From positions 85,670,858 to 85,734,857 of the forward strand of contig OZ023268.1 of NCBI GenBank assembly GCA_964006375.1: 64,000 bases of DNA. The letters are read 5' to 3'. The stretch is from Tillus elongatus. Its lineage: Eukaryota > Arthropoda > Insecta > Coleoptera > Cleridae. The notes under the pieces are model-generated. The model saw only the letters and a program-made list of their open reading frames with translations. It had not been told where the DNA came from and did not search any database. Shown here in pieces: positions 9,685-21,210 of this stretch (the first letter of the stretch is position 1; each line of letters opens with the position of its first letter). The position numbers were made by a program, and so were the translations under genes.

Positions 9685-12683
9685 TTATTATTATTATTTT
9701 AATTTCAACAACACACCACGAGGGCTTACAGCCTAAATACTATCGTACCGTGGGTGTCGACAAGGAGGAAAGAGGCAACTTGTTAATACTGGACTTGAAG
9801 GTTTGGAGGTTCGGGGGAGAAGGAAAAACATGTGCCGGCAAGGAATTCCACAACTTGGAAGACCTCGGGACAAAAGAGCGGGCATAACGAGATGTTGTAT
9901 GTCTGGTGACCTGGACAGTAAAAGGGTGCATTCGCTCTGTTCCCCTGGTAGATCTGTTGGGGGCAGCAGGTGGAGGAACTATGGAAGAAAGCTCCTCTGA
10001 GCTGTGCCCGTGCAGATATCTATAAAAGAGAGAGAGGTCGCCAACGGCACGTCGGTGGGCAAGGGATGGCAGCCTTTGGGTGAGGGTAGGGTCACCGATG
10101 AGACGTATAGGTCTCTCCTGAATGGAGTTCAGGATAGCGAGTGTAGAAGCGGCAGCGGCACCCCAGATGTGGGAGCAGTATTCGAGATTTGGTCTTATTT
10201 GTGAAGTATATAAGGTATAGAGATTAGTTGGTGAAAAGTATTTGCGAGCCCGGAAGAGGAAACCTAAGTTCTTAGCATTCGCTTCTGCAATTGATGTGAC
10301 ATGTTGGTGCCAATTGAGAGTTCGATCCACAGAAATGCCAACAAGTGAAAAGGACATTACTTTGAATAACTTGTTTGTTTATTGTGATGGGCCTAGGGCT
10401 GGTGTATCTCTTATAAGAAAGAAAGCAAGACTGTGATTTGGTGGGGTTGAATTGCACAAGATTTCTACTTCCCCAGTCTAATATTTTTTCGAGATCCATG
10501 GAGACAGAACCCTCCATGAGTCTGCGATCCTCATCTAATTGGGCTAAAGATACATGCTTAGAATATTGTATATTTGAGTGGAGGGTGCTGTCATCCGCGT
10601 AACTGTGAACTGGGTTGGTTGGATGTGCTAGAGAGGAGGTCATTGATGTGGAGAATAAACAAAGTAGGGGCTAAAGCTGAACCTTGAGGAACTCCTGCAT
10701 TAATTGGATACAGTTCAGAGGAATGGCCATCCACGACAACAGAAATGCTCCGGTTGGAGAGGAAATTTGCTGTCCAGGTACAGAGTTTTGGTGGTAGGCC
10801 ATAGGCCGGTAGTTTATTAAGCAGCGCTGCGTGCCAGACCTGGTCGAATGCTTTGGATATGTCTAGAGCGACAATCTGGGACTCACCGTGTAGTTCCATA
10901 GACTTGTTCCAAGAATGGGTGACAAAGGAAAGGAGGGCGGCAGTTGATCTGCGCTGACGGAATCCATACTACCTGTCGTGGATTAGACTGTGTTTTTCAA
11001 GAAATTTTAGTTATTCGGTATTTATATACTTTTCCATCACTTTAGAGATGACTGAAAGGAGAGAAATAGGCATGTAGTTGTTAGGAAGCGCTTTGAATCC
11101 TTTCTTGGGCACGGGTTGTACTCTAGCAGTTTTCCAGTTACTAGGGAATATGCCTCTATTGTAAGATGTCTGAAATAGACGAGTCAGGACAGGAGTAAGT
11201 TCTGGTGCGCATTTTTTGAGAACAATTGCTGGGATCTCGTCAAGGCCAGAGGCTTTCCTGGTATTAAGAGAGGAGAGCATGTTTCGTACCTTTTTAGTTT
11301 TGAAAGTGATATCCGTCATTTTATGCGCGACATTGGGGACTGTTGGTGGTTGAACATTTGGAGGTGGGTTGAGAGTAAAATTGCCGGCGAACGAGGCAAA
11401 AAGTTCAGCCTTGCCCAGGGCGGTAGAAACAATTTCATCCCCAGAGACAAGAGGTGGGAATGTGCTCTTGCGTAAATTATTCCCGGTTTCTTGCGTCGTT
11501 AAATGTTTGACGGTTTTCTTGACTGCGATTGTGTAGAAGCTTTTTGTGAGCTTTGACCTTTTCAAGCCTGGCCTTGTCACAGGATTTAGAGAACCAGGAC
11601 TTTTGAGTGGCTGCAGAGGTTTTCTGTGTACGTAGAATAAATAATTTCATGCCAGCTTGGATAATTTCGGTGACGTTTTGTGAGATATCAGAGGGGGTCA
11701 GGATGAGAGAAGCAGACAGACGCCCATGGAAATGAGGAAAAGTAATCTCGCATTTCGTCCCAGTTCGCGGAGTTGTAGTGCCAAACGATGATGACTGTGT
11801 GACCTCGGGTTGCATTGCACAGGAAGCAGTGACCATGCCGTGGTCTGAGCGACCCAGGGGGGCGGTGACTGATATCTTATAGCAGTCAGGATTTGTAGTA
11901 AGAAGGAGATCCAAGGGATTTGAGCTGTGTGTTGGAATGCGAGGAAAGTAAGTAGGTTGCTGAACCATATTGGCTAAAGAATTGCTGACTGCAAAGGCCT
12001 CCTCGTCCTTGTGGATCGGTTTTTGAAGATCCTAGCCATTCCTTATTATGGACATTGAAGTCACCAAGAATAGTGACATCGGAGGAAGGATATTCAGAAA
12101 TCAGATGGTCGGTTTTTTTTAGAAAGGTAGTCAAAGAGCTGGACAAAGTTGTTGTCAGAAGGTGACCGGTAAATGCAATAGATGAATTTAGTTGCAGCCC
12201 TGAGAGAGAGTTTTATCCATAGTATGTCTTTTCTTCCAGCTTCTAAATTGGGGAGTCTGGTGCAGGGTAGATTGCTACGGACGTACGCGCATACGCCTCC
12301 ATGCAATCTAAAGGAAGTAAGGAGCTCATACCCCGGGAAATTTAGGTGATTAGTGGCTGTTTTGGCATTGATTTGAGTTTCGGTGAGGAAGAGGAGTTGG
12401 GGCCTATTAGCCTGGAGGAAATGGTGGACGGAGTTCAGGTTAGAACTTAGGCTACATATATTCGAGAAGGATATGTTAAATCTTGATGTTGGCGCCCCCT
12501 GTACACCCCTCTCCCGGAGATCCGAATGGAGGGGTATTTTACCTCCAGAATCTTTTGTACAAGGAGCAGCCATCATCATTTTTGCTTATAAGGGAAACCG
12601 ACTCATACACCAGAATCGGAAACGTCCGTTGGGACTTCACCGGCTCCTTGATGTAAGGGGTGATACCTCTTCGGGCGTGAAAA
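9685..12683 (-). mobile_element. Non-LTR retrotransposon (LINE), endonuclease plus reverse transcriptase, decayed
   Basis: The minus strand carries an apurinic-type endonuclease from 12580 (FSNICSLSSN, LTETQIN, YRSPSDNN, GDFNVHNKEW, GRSDHGM) and then reverse transcriptase (LDISKAFDQVWH, AGVPQGSALAPTLF, HSYADDSTLH), ending in a C-terminal domain with SSKLWNSLPAHVF. At least five frameshifts or stops break it, including stops near 11010 and 10970 where the second copy (46893-48325) still has Leu and Gln codons. The 3' end has a short (AAT)n tail at 9685-9697. No ORF1 is seen, so the 5' end is probably truncated near 12683, where GC-rich sequence stops. The clade is CR1 or Jockey-like; I cannot separate these by eye. 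Confidence 0.88.
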
Positions 12684-13131
12684 AAAATCCTTTACTATCA
12701 TGTAAAGGAAAATTCCACTACCACCTACCATATTGCAAGTATACTTTATTTGAATTTACGTACAATTTTCTTTTGTTATTTTGTTACTGTGTTGACAAGC
12801 TTCACACCCGTACGGGTAATGTATACATGCTATATGAAACAAGCGAAGCATTATTATTATTTCTTTATGATCAACAAATGTAGCTCTGAGGTCACTAGTA
12901 TGTGTGATGTATAAGATAGCGAATACATTGACATATTTGATGATATGCTGCGTTTCTGTGAAGTCTCAAAATATTGTTGATATTTTTAATATTTAATTGT
13001 TTTGAATTTCTGCTATGTTAGTTTAACATTATTGATATTATTTTATTTGTTGTATTGTTGTACTTTGTATTGGTCTTGTTTGGGAATTTTCTCATTAGAC
13101 ATTAATAAGTGAATTAGTTGAATAAAGTTAC
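12684..13131. other. No gene seen
   Basis: A+T-rich intron sequence between the LINE and a hairpin element; nothing coding was found. Confidence 0.5.
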
Positions 13132-13287
13132 ATACAGATGTAGAGGCCATTTCTCTGACTTCACAAAGGTTTGTTATCATTTCTGTTACCAGTTTCGCTG
13201 TCTGATAATGCTGTCAAACAGCGAAACTGGTTACAGAGGAGAAAACACATCTTTGTGAAGCCAGAGAAACTGTCTCTACATCTGTAT
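13132..13287. mobile_element. Hairpin MITE, 156 bp
   Basis: ATACAGATGTAGAG at the left end returns inverted as CTCTACATCTGTAT at the right end. The inner arms TCTGACTTCACAAAG / CTTTGTGAAGCCAGA and CCAGTTTCGCTG / CAGCGAAACTGG also pair. A diverged partial copy lies at 21134-21210, showing that it is a mobile family. No target duplication could be fixed. Confidence 0.75.
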
Positions 13288-13538
13288 TTCCTATGGAACG
13301 GTTTCACCAAGTAAGGGCAACAATTGATGAATTGAATAAAGTTGACGATGCCATCCGGAAGATAAAGTTTGTTAAATATTATCTCACATATATAGCATAT
13401 AGGCTTTTTATGTATAACAAATAAATACAATAATATTAACCGTAATTAGATTAGATTTACTGCTAAATGTTCTACTAATTTTTATTGCTTCCCGCACCCA
13501 AACGAAGCTGAGGATACTCGCTTACAGGCATACACGCT
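13288..13538. other. No gene seen
   Basis: Intron sequence between two hairpin elements. Confidence 0.5.
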
Positions 13539-13742
13539 TACACTTGGAGAACGCTAATCACGACAACGGATATTTTAAAGACCCGATGATCGTTTCACCA
13601 ACAAAGTTAGCATCATCAGAGGATGAAAAATTGTAAACTACTGCACATAATTTTTGATCCTCTGATCACACTAACTTTGTTCGTGAAACGATAATCAGGT
13701 CTTTAAAAGATGTGTCTAGGTGATTTGGGTTCTCCAAGTGTA
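13539..13742. mobile_element. Second hairpin MITE, about 204 bp
   Basis: TACACTTGGAGAAC (13539-13552) pairs with GTTCTCCAAGTGTA (13729-13742). Inner blocks CGTTTCACCAACAAAGTTAG / CTAACTTTGTTCGTGAAACG and ATCAGAGGAT / ATCCTCTGAT also pair. It is unrelated in sequence to the 13132 hairpin and has no coding capacity. Confidence 0.75.
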
Positions 13743-13788
13743 CTTATCAGTGCGTATCACAAACTTCAATCTTCACTTGGTAGCAAGG

Positions 13789-14060
<272 letters not shown>

Positions 14061-14150
14061 CATATACATATATAAACCTTGTTACCATTATGCAACTCTG
14101 ATTCCCCCCTTTTTTTTTGTAACAATAGTTACATAACTTTTTTTTTCTAG

Positions 14151-14386
14151 GTGGTTACAAGATATGGCGCAACCTGACCATCTTTGTTGCCTTTCCTGCA
14201 ATTGGTCTCTGTGCACTCAACTGCTATTTAGCACACAAAAACGAACCTCATGAAAGACCACCGTTCGTAAAATATGAGTATTTGAGAATACGCACCAAAC
14301 GTTTTCCATGGGGTGATGGCAACCATTCGCTTTTCCACAACCCACATATGAATGCACTGCCAGATGGTTATGAAGATGAGCATTAA
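14151..14386 (+). CDS. COX6A: Cytochrome c oxidase subunit 6A, mitochondrial, exon 2
   Basis: The exon follows the acceptor TTTTTTTTTCTAG and completes the Gly codon split by the intron. It encodes the transmembrane helix ([19 protein letters not shown]) and the conserved intermembrane-space part: [17 protein letters not shown], then [17 protein letters not shown], ending [13 protein letters not shown] at 14384-14386. The PWGDG.H.LFHNP block and the C-terminal GYEDE are hallmarks of the COX6A family. In complex IV the subunit touches subunits I and III at the dimer interface and influences allosteric ATP/ADP control. All conserved positions look intact and there is no frameshift, so the gene should be functional. 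Confidence 0.97.
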
Positions 14387-14471
14387 TCTTCAGTCAGATG
14401 AAAAAATATGGTTTAGAATGCAATTTATTATATAACTCAATAGCTATGTTGTAAAATGTTAATAGTATTGA

Positions 14472-14477
14472 AATAAA
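14472..14477 (+). terminator. COX6A polyadenylation signal
   Basis: AATAAA lies 86 bp downstream of the COX6A stop codon, in an A+T-rich 3' UTR. It is the first canonical hexamer after the stop. Confidence 0.75.
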
Positions 14478-14524
14478 AGAAATACCAATACAAAAAATTA
14501 AGAAACAATTGATTTCTGGTGCCC

Positions 14525-14678
14525 CAGCCTGATTTTAGTGAATTTCCTCAAAAAAAAAAAAAACAAACAAAAAACAAAAAAATCACCGATTAGATCGCAA
14601 TTTTGAATTAAAAAAAAAGTCTTCAAATGAGCGCGATTTGAAACCCCTAGAACCCAAATCCAAAGTCAGTTCAGTTTC

Positions 14679-14757
<79 letters not shown>
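14525..14757. repeat. ~150-bp dispersed repeat ending in an (AT)n tract
   Basis: 14525-14680 (GATTTTAGTGAATTTCCTC... AATGAGCGCGATTTGAAACC... CCAAATCCAAAGTCAGTTCA) is the inverted equivalent of 44180-44300. In both copies the repeat abuts an AT microsatellite, here at 14683-14757. Confidence 0.75.
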
Positions 14758-14760
<3 letters not shown>

Positions 14761-14792
14761 CATAAATTTTTAAAATGGCAGTGTTATATATA

Positions 14793-15735
14793 CACAGGCT
14801 GACTCGCAACACAATGGACACAGAAGGTGTGCATTTAGAGGACCTCAAAACCTTTTTTATATCAAATTTTTCTCTGCTGCCCATGGTTGGTGAGATATTG
14901 ACCTCGGAAGATTTTTTCATAATTACCAGAAACAGCCATATTGCAGCAGTGCCCTAAAATAGAGCAACCAAATTTGGTAGATGGTTTTGTTTTATTAACA
15001 TCGTTATTTGACAAAAATTTGAAGTAGATGTAAACTCAACAACCCTTTGAATGATTTGATTTTTTTAAACACTAACCTAATTAAAAGTTAAAGTTCATCA
15101 ATTTTATAGCAAATTAAATTTTCCATCTTTTTCTCCTCCTGTCAGTTTTTCGACAAACCACTCGTTTTTTGAGAAAATTGAGATTTCTAGACTTGAGATC
15201 AAAACCGAATTATGTCCCTTGAAGACTATTAAACACTAACATATCTCAAATTTAACAAACGCTATTAAAAACTAATAAATAAAAAAAAAACACTAAAGAT
15301 ATTGTTCAAAATGACTTCTATTTTCTCACACCTACCTGCACCCTGTGTCGAAAATTAAAGTCGACTCTGTTAAGTTAAATTGGATGTCACTTTTAATAAT
15401 GGTCCACTTATTATTGATGTTACTCCACAAATCTGCCACAGTTTGAACTGGTGTCCAATACACAGATTTTTTTAAACACCCCCCCCCCCCCCCCCAGAGA
15501 AAAAACTCTAATTTATTTAGTCTGGTGTGGAGGCCAATTAATTCCACGACTTATCCATCGATTTGGAAACTGTTTGTTTAAAAATCCACGAACATTTGTA
15601 GTGAAATGTGGTGGCACCCCATCATGCATCAACCACATTTCGCTGCGCAGTTGTAAGGGCAGCTCCTCCAGTATCTCAGGAAGAACATTTTGTAAGAAAA
15701 GCAATTCTTATGAAAATTCACTTCCATAACGCACT
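14793..15735 (-). mobile_element. IS630/mariner-like transposon remnant, left half
   Basis: The left end (CAGGCTGACTCGCAACACAA, then about 400 bp to 15200) matches in inverted orientation the right terminal region of the element at 35960-37920, so it is a long terminal repeat of a Tc1/mariner-superfamily element. Behind it, the minus strand at 15704-15340 encodes the C-terminal catalytic part of a DDE transposase (WLMHDGVPPHF, PNRWISRG, then KLEFFLWG), broken by a frameshift in a 17-nt C run (15479-15495). The N-terminal half and the right terminus are missing. It breaks off at a copy of the dispersed 40-bp motif (15713-15750). Confidence 0.8.
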
Positions 15736-15860
15736 TGCTAGGTCCCGAAATTTTTTCTCTCTGGCATAGCGCTATTCGATGTTGTATTATGCAGGGATTT
15801 TGTTTTTATTTTTTAGCTTATATATAATACTAATACTACTTAATGTTTAACCATACCTTA

Positions 15861-16033
15861 GAGCATAGGTGGTTCAGGGGTGAGAACGTGTGCCTCTAAA
15901 CTGCAGGGTACTGGATTGGATTCCCAAGGTCCTCCCTACACTTTTTCAGTAAATACTGTAAAAATTAACATCAACCAAGGTTGTGGCATTGTATTTGAGC
16001 AAGTTGAATGTCTGCATGTTCCGCCCTTTAAAC
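15861..16033 (+). mobile_element. tRNA-derived SINE, 3'-truncated copy
   Basis: The head GGTGGTTCAGGGGTGAGAAC...GTGCCTCTAAACTGCAGGGT has the pol III A-box/B-box arrangement of a tRNA-derived promoter. It is followed by TTTTTCAGTAAATACTGTAA and TTTGAGCAAGTTGAATGTCT, shared with the copies at 28663 and 52150. It lacks the 3' half seen in the 52150 copy. Confidence 0.8.
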
Positions 16034-16798
16034 ACTACATATTTCTGACATATGTTTTTATTAACAAAATAAATAAAATACTTCTACAAATAGTTAAATG
16101 CATAAACATTATACAAAATGTTTTTACAAAATATCAGCTAATCCTTGTGGCAGTTCGGTGATTGGAATAACAGTCGAGTAAGGTATGCAAGTCTTTCTCA
16201 GGTGCAGTCTTATAGGTAACTAAAACAATATAGATTTGAAGAAAGCTAAAATAACTCACATGATAGGGATAATTACGTACACTTGAAAATAAAAGGCTTT
16301 CATTGCAGACAACTATTTATTATTCCCATTATGTCTCGAAGGAAAAGCCTTTTGTTTTCAAATGTATAAAAAGATGGTAGGTACCCAGCATTTGGGCAAA
16401 TTTTACTTTGTGAATTTTTAAATTTTAGAGTAGCAATACATTTTTAAATTGACTAAACAAAATGTTGCTGAACATTTTAAGTCAAATTTTGTCATTGTCT
16501 CTCCATAGATTCTTGTGGCAACAATATTACAATTTAAGCTAACCTCCCTTCAGAGAAAAAGCTCCCTAAAATCAAAAAGCGTCCTCTCAAAACATATAAT
16601 TTGAGAATGTGTCGTAGCAAAAAATTAATATTTCACAGAAGACGTTCCTATAGTTACGGATAAGCTCACGTAAGCATATATTAAATAGTATACAGGTGCT
16701 TATTTTTTAGGTGCATAGATTTAGACTTAGTGAATTTTCGTAGAAAAAATGCACTAATGGGGAAATCTCGACTTTTGGGGCAAGGGTAAGTTGGCCAA
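16034..16798. other. No gene seen; one dispersed-repeat fragment
   Basis: A+T-rich intergenic sequence. 16700-16775 (TAGTGAATTTTCGTAGAAAA... AATGGGGAAATCTCGACTTT) is a fragment of the ~150-bp repeat family. Confidence 0.5.
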
Positions 16799-17268
16799 GA
16801 GGGTAAGTTGACGAATTGGTTAAAATTAAGTAAATCTTGTAGGTACCGCAACACATATTGCATGAAGCAGTGAGCCTTACCAGTTTACCTCTAGAGGTCA
16901 ACACCAAAATTCAATCGGATACTTGAACATTATTTCAAATGAAAATTAACCTACCATGTGCAACGTGTTGTAATATCGTGTGCTGAGAAAATAGTGTTTA
17001 TCATTTTAAGCGTAAGAATTGAACTTTGTTTGCTGATGGTACAAGATAAACCGTTGTTTTTGCATAACATTGTGTACTTTAGTTTCTATTAATATCATTA
17101 TTTAAACCAAAGTAACCATCATAATATTTGACATTTTATTTGCAGCTAAGTTGTCGAACGACAAAGGAGAATAAGATGACGAAATCGTCATCTTACCCTC
17201 TACGATTTTTTTTTTTTGGGACAATTTAGATTGATTTTTCTATATTATTATTTAAGTTTATGTAAAAA

Positions 17269-19859
17269 ATGGGTAGAACATATATACGAAAAACTGAGAG
17301 ACAATCGTGGAGTAAAGAGAACATGAAAACAGCAATGAGGGATGTTCAAGTGAACGGACAAAAAGTTAATTCGGCCGCTAAGGCACAGAACATTCCAGAG
17401 CCAACATTGCGAAGATATTTGAAATATGATTCCGCAGATAAGGTAAAACTAATTTCAACTCCCTGTCTTTTTTTAAATAAACGTAAAGCTTATTTTTTAG
17501 GCTTTTCCCTCTAACACTGGTCGTTGCAAAACAACGTTCTCGGAAGAACAGCTGGAAAGTTTATATTATTACATTGTAGACATAGATAAAAGGGCATTTG
17601 GTTTAACCAAAGAACAGTTCAGCAAATTAATTTTTGATTATGCTGAAAACCGTAAAATTCCACACATGTTTAACACCGAAAAGAAAAGGGCTGGTAGACA
17701 TTTCGTTGAATGGTTCATGAAAAATTTCAATTCAACTCTAAGAAGTCCTGAAGCTACCTCTGTTGCCAGGCATTCAACAGAGAAAATGTAAATAAATTCT
17801 TTGATGCACTTCGCGAACTAAAACAAAAGTATTCTTTTGAACCACATCAAATTTATAACTTAGACGAAACAGGTGTTTCAATTATGACTACACAGACTCT
17901 TAAAGTAATAACTCACAGGGAAAAGCGTAGAGTAATAAAATATTCTTCAGCAGAAAGAGGCACAAATGTTACAGCAGTTTGTTGCATGAATACAATCGGA
18001 TCATTTGTCCCGCCTTTCTTAATTTTTCTTGGGGTTAGAACGCAGTCAGCTTACATGAATAACACTCCTTCTAGATTCAATGGAGTGGCACATGTGACTG
18101 GATGACTGCTGATACATTTGTAAAATGCTTGGAACATTTTATTCAGCATGTAAGGCCTAGTGAAGGTAATCGTATATTACTTTTAATGGATAATCATGCT
18201 AGTCATGTCACCCAACAAGCCGTTAACTTGTGCCGTGAAAATTATATTACTCTACTTGGATTTCCCCCGCACACAAGCCATCGAATGCAGCCACTTGACG
18301 TGTCATTATATGGTCCCCTAAAAACTGCGTACAGCAGAGTATGCGAAGATTTTCTGAGCAGCCACCCTGAGCGAGTTATTATTACACATGACATTGGTTC
18401 ACTTTTCGGTAACGCCTATTTAAAAGTCGCTACAATCGCAAATGCAATGAGTGGATTTAGAGCAACTGGTGTGGGTTCCGGGACAGTGTGGCGTTGCGGG
18501 GAATGAGGTGGCGAATGATCTCGCAAGACTTAGTTCCCGGCAGCCGTTCTGTGGCCCGAAGCCTGCGATAGGCATAAGTATAGGAATACGGTCTCTGTCG
18601 CCTTAGACAGGTGGACTGAGGAGGCCATGGAGAGGCACTGGGGGTCGGCCGGTGGCTGTAGGCAGGCGGGGGACTTCGTGGAGGGCCGGACAGAGATAAG
18701 ACTGTCTGGATACTCGGTAGGAGTCGACCTGCGCTTTGCCGCATCCTTGGAGTGCTGCGGCCTTAGAAGACACCTCACATTGATAGGTGTCTAGAGGGAT
18801 CCCATTTGCCAGGAATGCGGCAAGAATGAAGAGATATCTTACCACTACCTGTGTGAATGCGAGGCTTTTGGGAGTCTTCGAACACAATTGATCGGTTCGA
18901 GGACTCTGCAGAGGAACTAGGTAAGTTCCGCCCAATGGAAGACCGTCATGGCCTTCATTTCGAGGTCAAGGGGGTTTGGGGACGGAACCGTGGAAGTGTA
19001 GAGCATGGTTGCGGGGTTGGCGGTGGTTGGCAAAAAGGGCCCATTGTGGCCTACTTGCCTGGCGTTCGCCTCCCCACCACTGCTACTATTACTATTACTA
19101 CTACTAGAGAAACTGGGATGGAGCCATTTGACTCACAAATTTTCTCAGATAGCGATTTTGAAACCGCAAAAACCACTGACAAGAGGTGAAGTTGTAACAG
19201 TGCTAATGTTAGGTGTAATTGCGCCATACAACCAGAAACACAGGTTGCTGAAGATTCTGACGGAAATCAACCACTACCATCAGTATCAACATTAATACTG
19301 AGAACTTTAAAAGCACCATGAACTCCAAATAAGGAAAATTCAAGAGGCCTGATTTCTGGACTTCTAGCTTTACCTCGAGCAGATCCAAAAGTTAGACGTC
19401 CTAGAAAGAAGTTACTTTCATGTATTATTTCAAGCTCTCTAGTTAAAGATGTCTTGGAATGAAAGCAATTTGAAAAACAAGAAAAATAAAACAAAAAGCT
19501 TGTAAGGGAACAGACAAAAAATAAGAAAGTTACACAAAAAGTGGTCAAAGAATTAGGAAGAAAAACCTGAACTGAAGAAAACAAATCGAAATACAAATTA
19601 AATTTGACGAATCCTCTGATTACACTAGTTTTACGGAAATACCCTATGTTGATAGCGATGACATGGATTTAGAAGTTGAAGACGATGACAAAACCTGTAT
19701 TATATGTGATGATATAGGCAAGGACAGTGAACTTTGGTTTCAATGTTTTTCTTGTAAATTTTACGCACTTGCTCAGTGCACAGAATCTTCTTTGAAAGAA
19801 GCTAAATTTAAAAAAATGGCAGTGTTATCGCTGCGATAATTGATTAATAAGTATAAGAA
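17269..19859 (+). pseudogene. pogo/Tigger transposase with C-terminal PHD-like finger, disrupted
   Basis: The frame starts MGRTYIRKTERQSWSKE with a psq-type HTH (NSAAKAQNIPEPTLRRYLK). A 55-bp intron (GTAAAAC...TTTTTTAG, about 17442-17501) precedes AFPSNTGRCKTTFSEEQ. The catalytic triad is visible as NLDETG, LLMDNHASH and HRMQPLDVSLYG, i.e. a DDD transposase. A frameshift near 17780 and a stop at 18103 break it, and a LINE insertion separates SGFRATG from MEPFDSQIFSDSDF. Near 19690-19859 a zinc-finger-like C terminus (CIICDDIGKDSELWFQC, AQCTESSLKEAK, CYRCDN-stop) remains. Such C-terminal PHD/RING-like fingers are known in insect pogo transposases. It cannot make an active enzyme. Confidence 0.88.
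18470..19110 (+). mobile_element. 5'-truncated LINE fragment with RNase H end, inserted in the pogo gene
   Basis: The insert opens in an RNase H domain (VWVPGQCGVAGNEVANDLAR; the usual GHCG histidine is Gln) and continues to a Cys-rich end (CQECGKNEEISYHYLCECE). It ends in a TAC-rich tail, (CTACTATTACTATTACTACT). AACTGG is repeated directly at 18464-18469 and 19111-19116, and removing the insert restores the transposase frame SGFRATGMEPF, so this is the target duplication. The domain order suggests a LOA, I or R1-type LINE. Confidence 0.88.
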
Positions 19860-20189
19860 TATCGTTCACTCCTTTGTGAGTATTTTGGATTGTGTAATTT
19901 TTTCTTAATAAATTGCCTTATTTAATTTTTATGTCCGTTTTTATTTTCTTATATATCTCGTTAACTTATCCACCGGACTTCGTCAACTTAGCGACTATTG
20001 TGTGTTGATGATCAAAGTTAATTTTTTTTAAGTTCGCAAATTTTCAAAAATGCATTGATTTTTACAGGAAAAAAATGTAAATCAGGTAAAGTATGCACTA
20101 ATACAGTAAGTCTATAAATACATAATTAGTAAGGTATTCACAAGTCACCAAAATTAGGGATATAACCTTAAATTCGTCAGCTTACCCTC

Positions 20190-20789
20190 ATCTTCCCTAC
20201 CTGTCATTTGGTGTACATTTTGGAAATCAAAAAATTAATGAATCATTTTTTTGTGGTTTCTTTTTATATTGTTTTGTTAGAAATCTAGAATGTGTTTATA
20301 GTTTTTAAAATAATAATATTTCTTCATGTTTGATTAATGATAATTAGTAACTGTTTAACCGTTATATTTTTTTGTTTGTTAATATATTACTAAATTAAGA
20401 ATATGTGTCATTATTTGGTTGTTTGCCATATGGGGTATCTGCGTAGCAAATAGTGCTATTACCGTGAGAGTTCCGGGTAATAGCGTTATTGAATTTTTCA
20501 CTTAAGACGTGGTAATCTGGTATTGGATGGAAATCTGCTAATTATTATGAGGGGTCTACAAACTACTCACTTGTGAGTAGAGCTTCACACCTTATCGTAG
20601 TAAATTAAATAATTAATAGTGTTTTCATCAACAATTAAAATTTTGCATGCCCTAATACCACAATCTCCCTATTTAGTATGGAACGGTTTTAACCAGTAGA
20701 ACAATGAAATTATTTTACTTCAGATCTTTGATACTGAGAACTACAGTTTATATATAAAATTAAAATTAACTTGCGACTAATTACGTTAC
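20190..20789. other. No exon established; intron or 3' region of the myosin gene
   Basis: A+T-rich DNA on the 3' side of the last myosin exon found. A possible very short terminal exon on the - strand at 20651-20628 (after TATTAG, reading GMQNFNC-stop) is in phase but too short to trust. Confidence 0.4.
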
Positions 20790-21001
20790 CTCAGGTAGCT
20801 TAAATCTTGAAATCATATTCTGGTTACGGAAATATAGCCTTTCAAATGAGTTTACTTCAGTATTTTTAAGTAATTTTTCCAGTTTGAAAGATAGTGGATC
20901 ACCAAGAAAGTTTCTTCCTAAGTTTTCTACTGATTTGTCGGATTTCCTCTGGGGCAAATAAATCTTTCTCTCGGCTCTTCTCAATTGTATTATTGTAGCA
21001 C
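20790..21001 (-). CDS. Unconventional myosin heavy chain, exon h (second IQ motif and tail start)
   Basis: The exon runs from acceptor GTTATTAG|GT to donor CCTGAG|GTAACG on the minus strand. It supplies the two bases completing the Cys codon left open by the exon at 27553-27727, then 70 codons. It begins CATIIQLRRAERKIYLPQRK when joined, a second IQ-like calmodulin or light-chain site right after the first one, and continues into a charged segment (LEKLLKNTEVNSFERLYF). The tail after this is not recognised. Exact phase agreement and consensus splice sites are the evidence. The exon ends in phase 0 and a further exon to the left is expected but not found. Confidence 0.82.
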
Positions 21002-21133
21002 CTAATAACAACGTTGATGAAATATTTAAGGACTTTTGGAGATACTTAGTGTGAAGCAAACGAACCCTAAATCAAATATTTGTAAAACAACTCAGATTTT
21101 CAATATCCTATAAAGTCTCAAAAATTACTAAAT

Positions 21134-21210
21134 ACATATGTAGAGTCTTCATCTCTGGCTTCACAAGTGCTTGTTTTCTTCGCCGTAACCGGTTTTGCCT
21201 TTCACGGCAT
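21134..21210. repeat. Partial copy of the 13132 hairpin MITE
   Basis: TATGTAGAGTCTTCATCTCT, GGCTTCACAAGTGCTTGTTT and TAACCGGTTTTGCC match one arm and the loop edge of the element at 13132-13287. Confidence 0.55.

Larger units (their letters stand above)
16799..20189 (+). mobile_element. pogo/Tigger-type DNA transposon, interrupted by a LINE
   Basis: Inverted termini are GAGGGTAAGTTGACGAATT at 16799-16817 and its inverse AATTCGTCAGCTTACCCTC at 20171-20189. More copies of the GGTAAGTTGAC core lie just outside and inside (16781, 17178, about 19985), typical of subterminal transposase-binding sites. The enclosed gene encodes a CENP-B/jerky-like transposase with an N-terminal psq helix-turn-helix and a DDE domain. 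A 641-bp LINE fragment (18470-19110) has inserted into the gene. The expected TA target duplication could not be fixed. Confidence 0.85.

Noticed and set aside
20628..20651. Possible terminal myosin exon (GMQNFNC-stop)
   Set aside because: The phase and acceptor fit, but 24 bases are too few to distinguish from chance.
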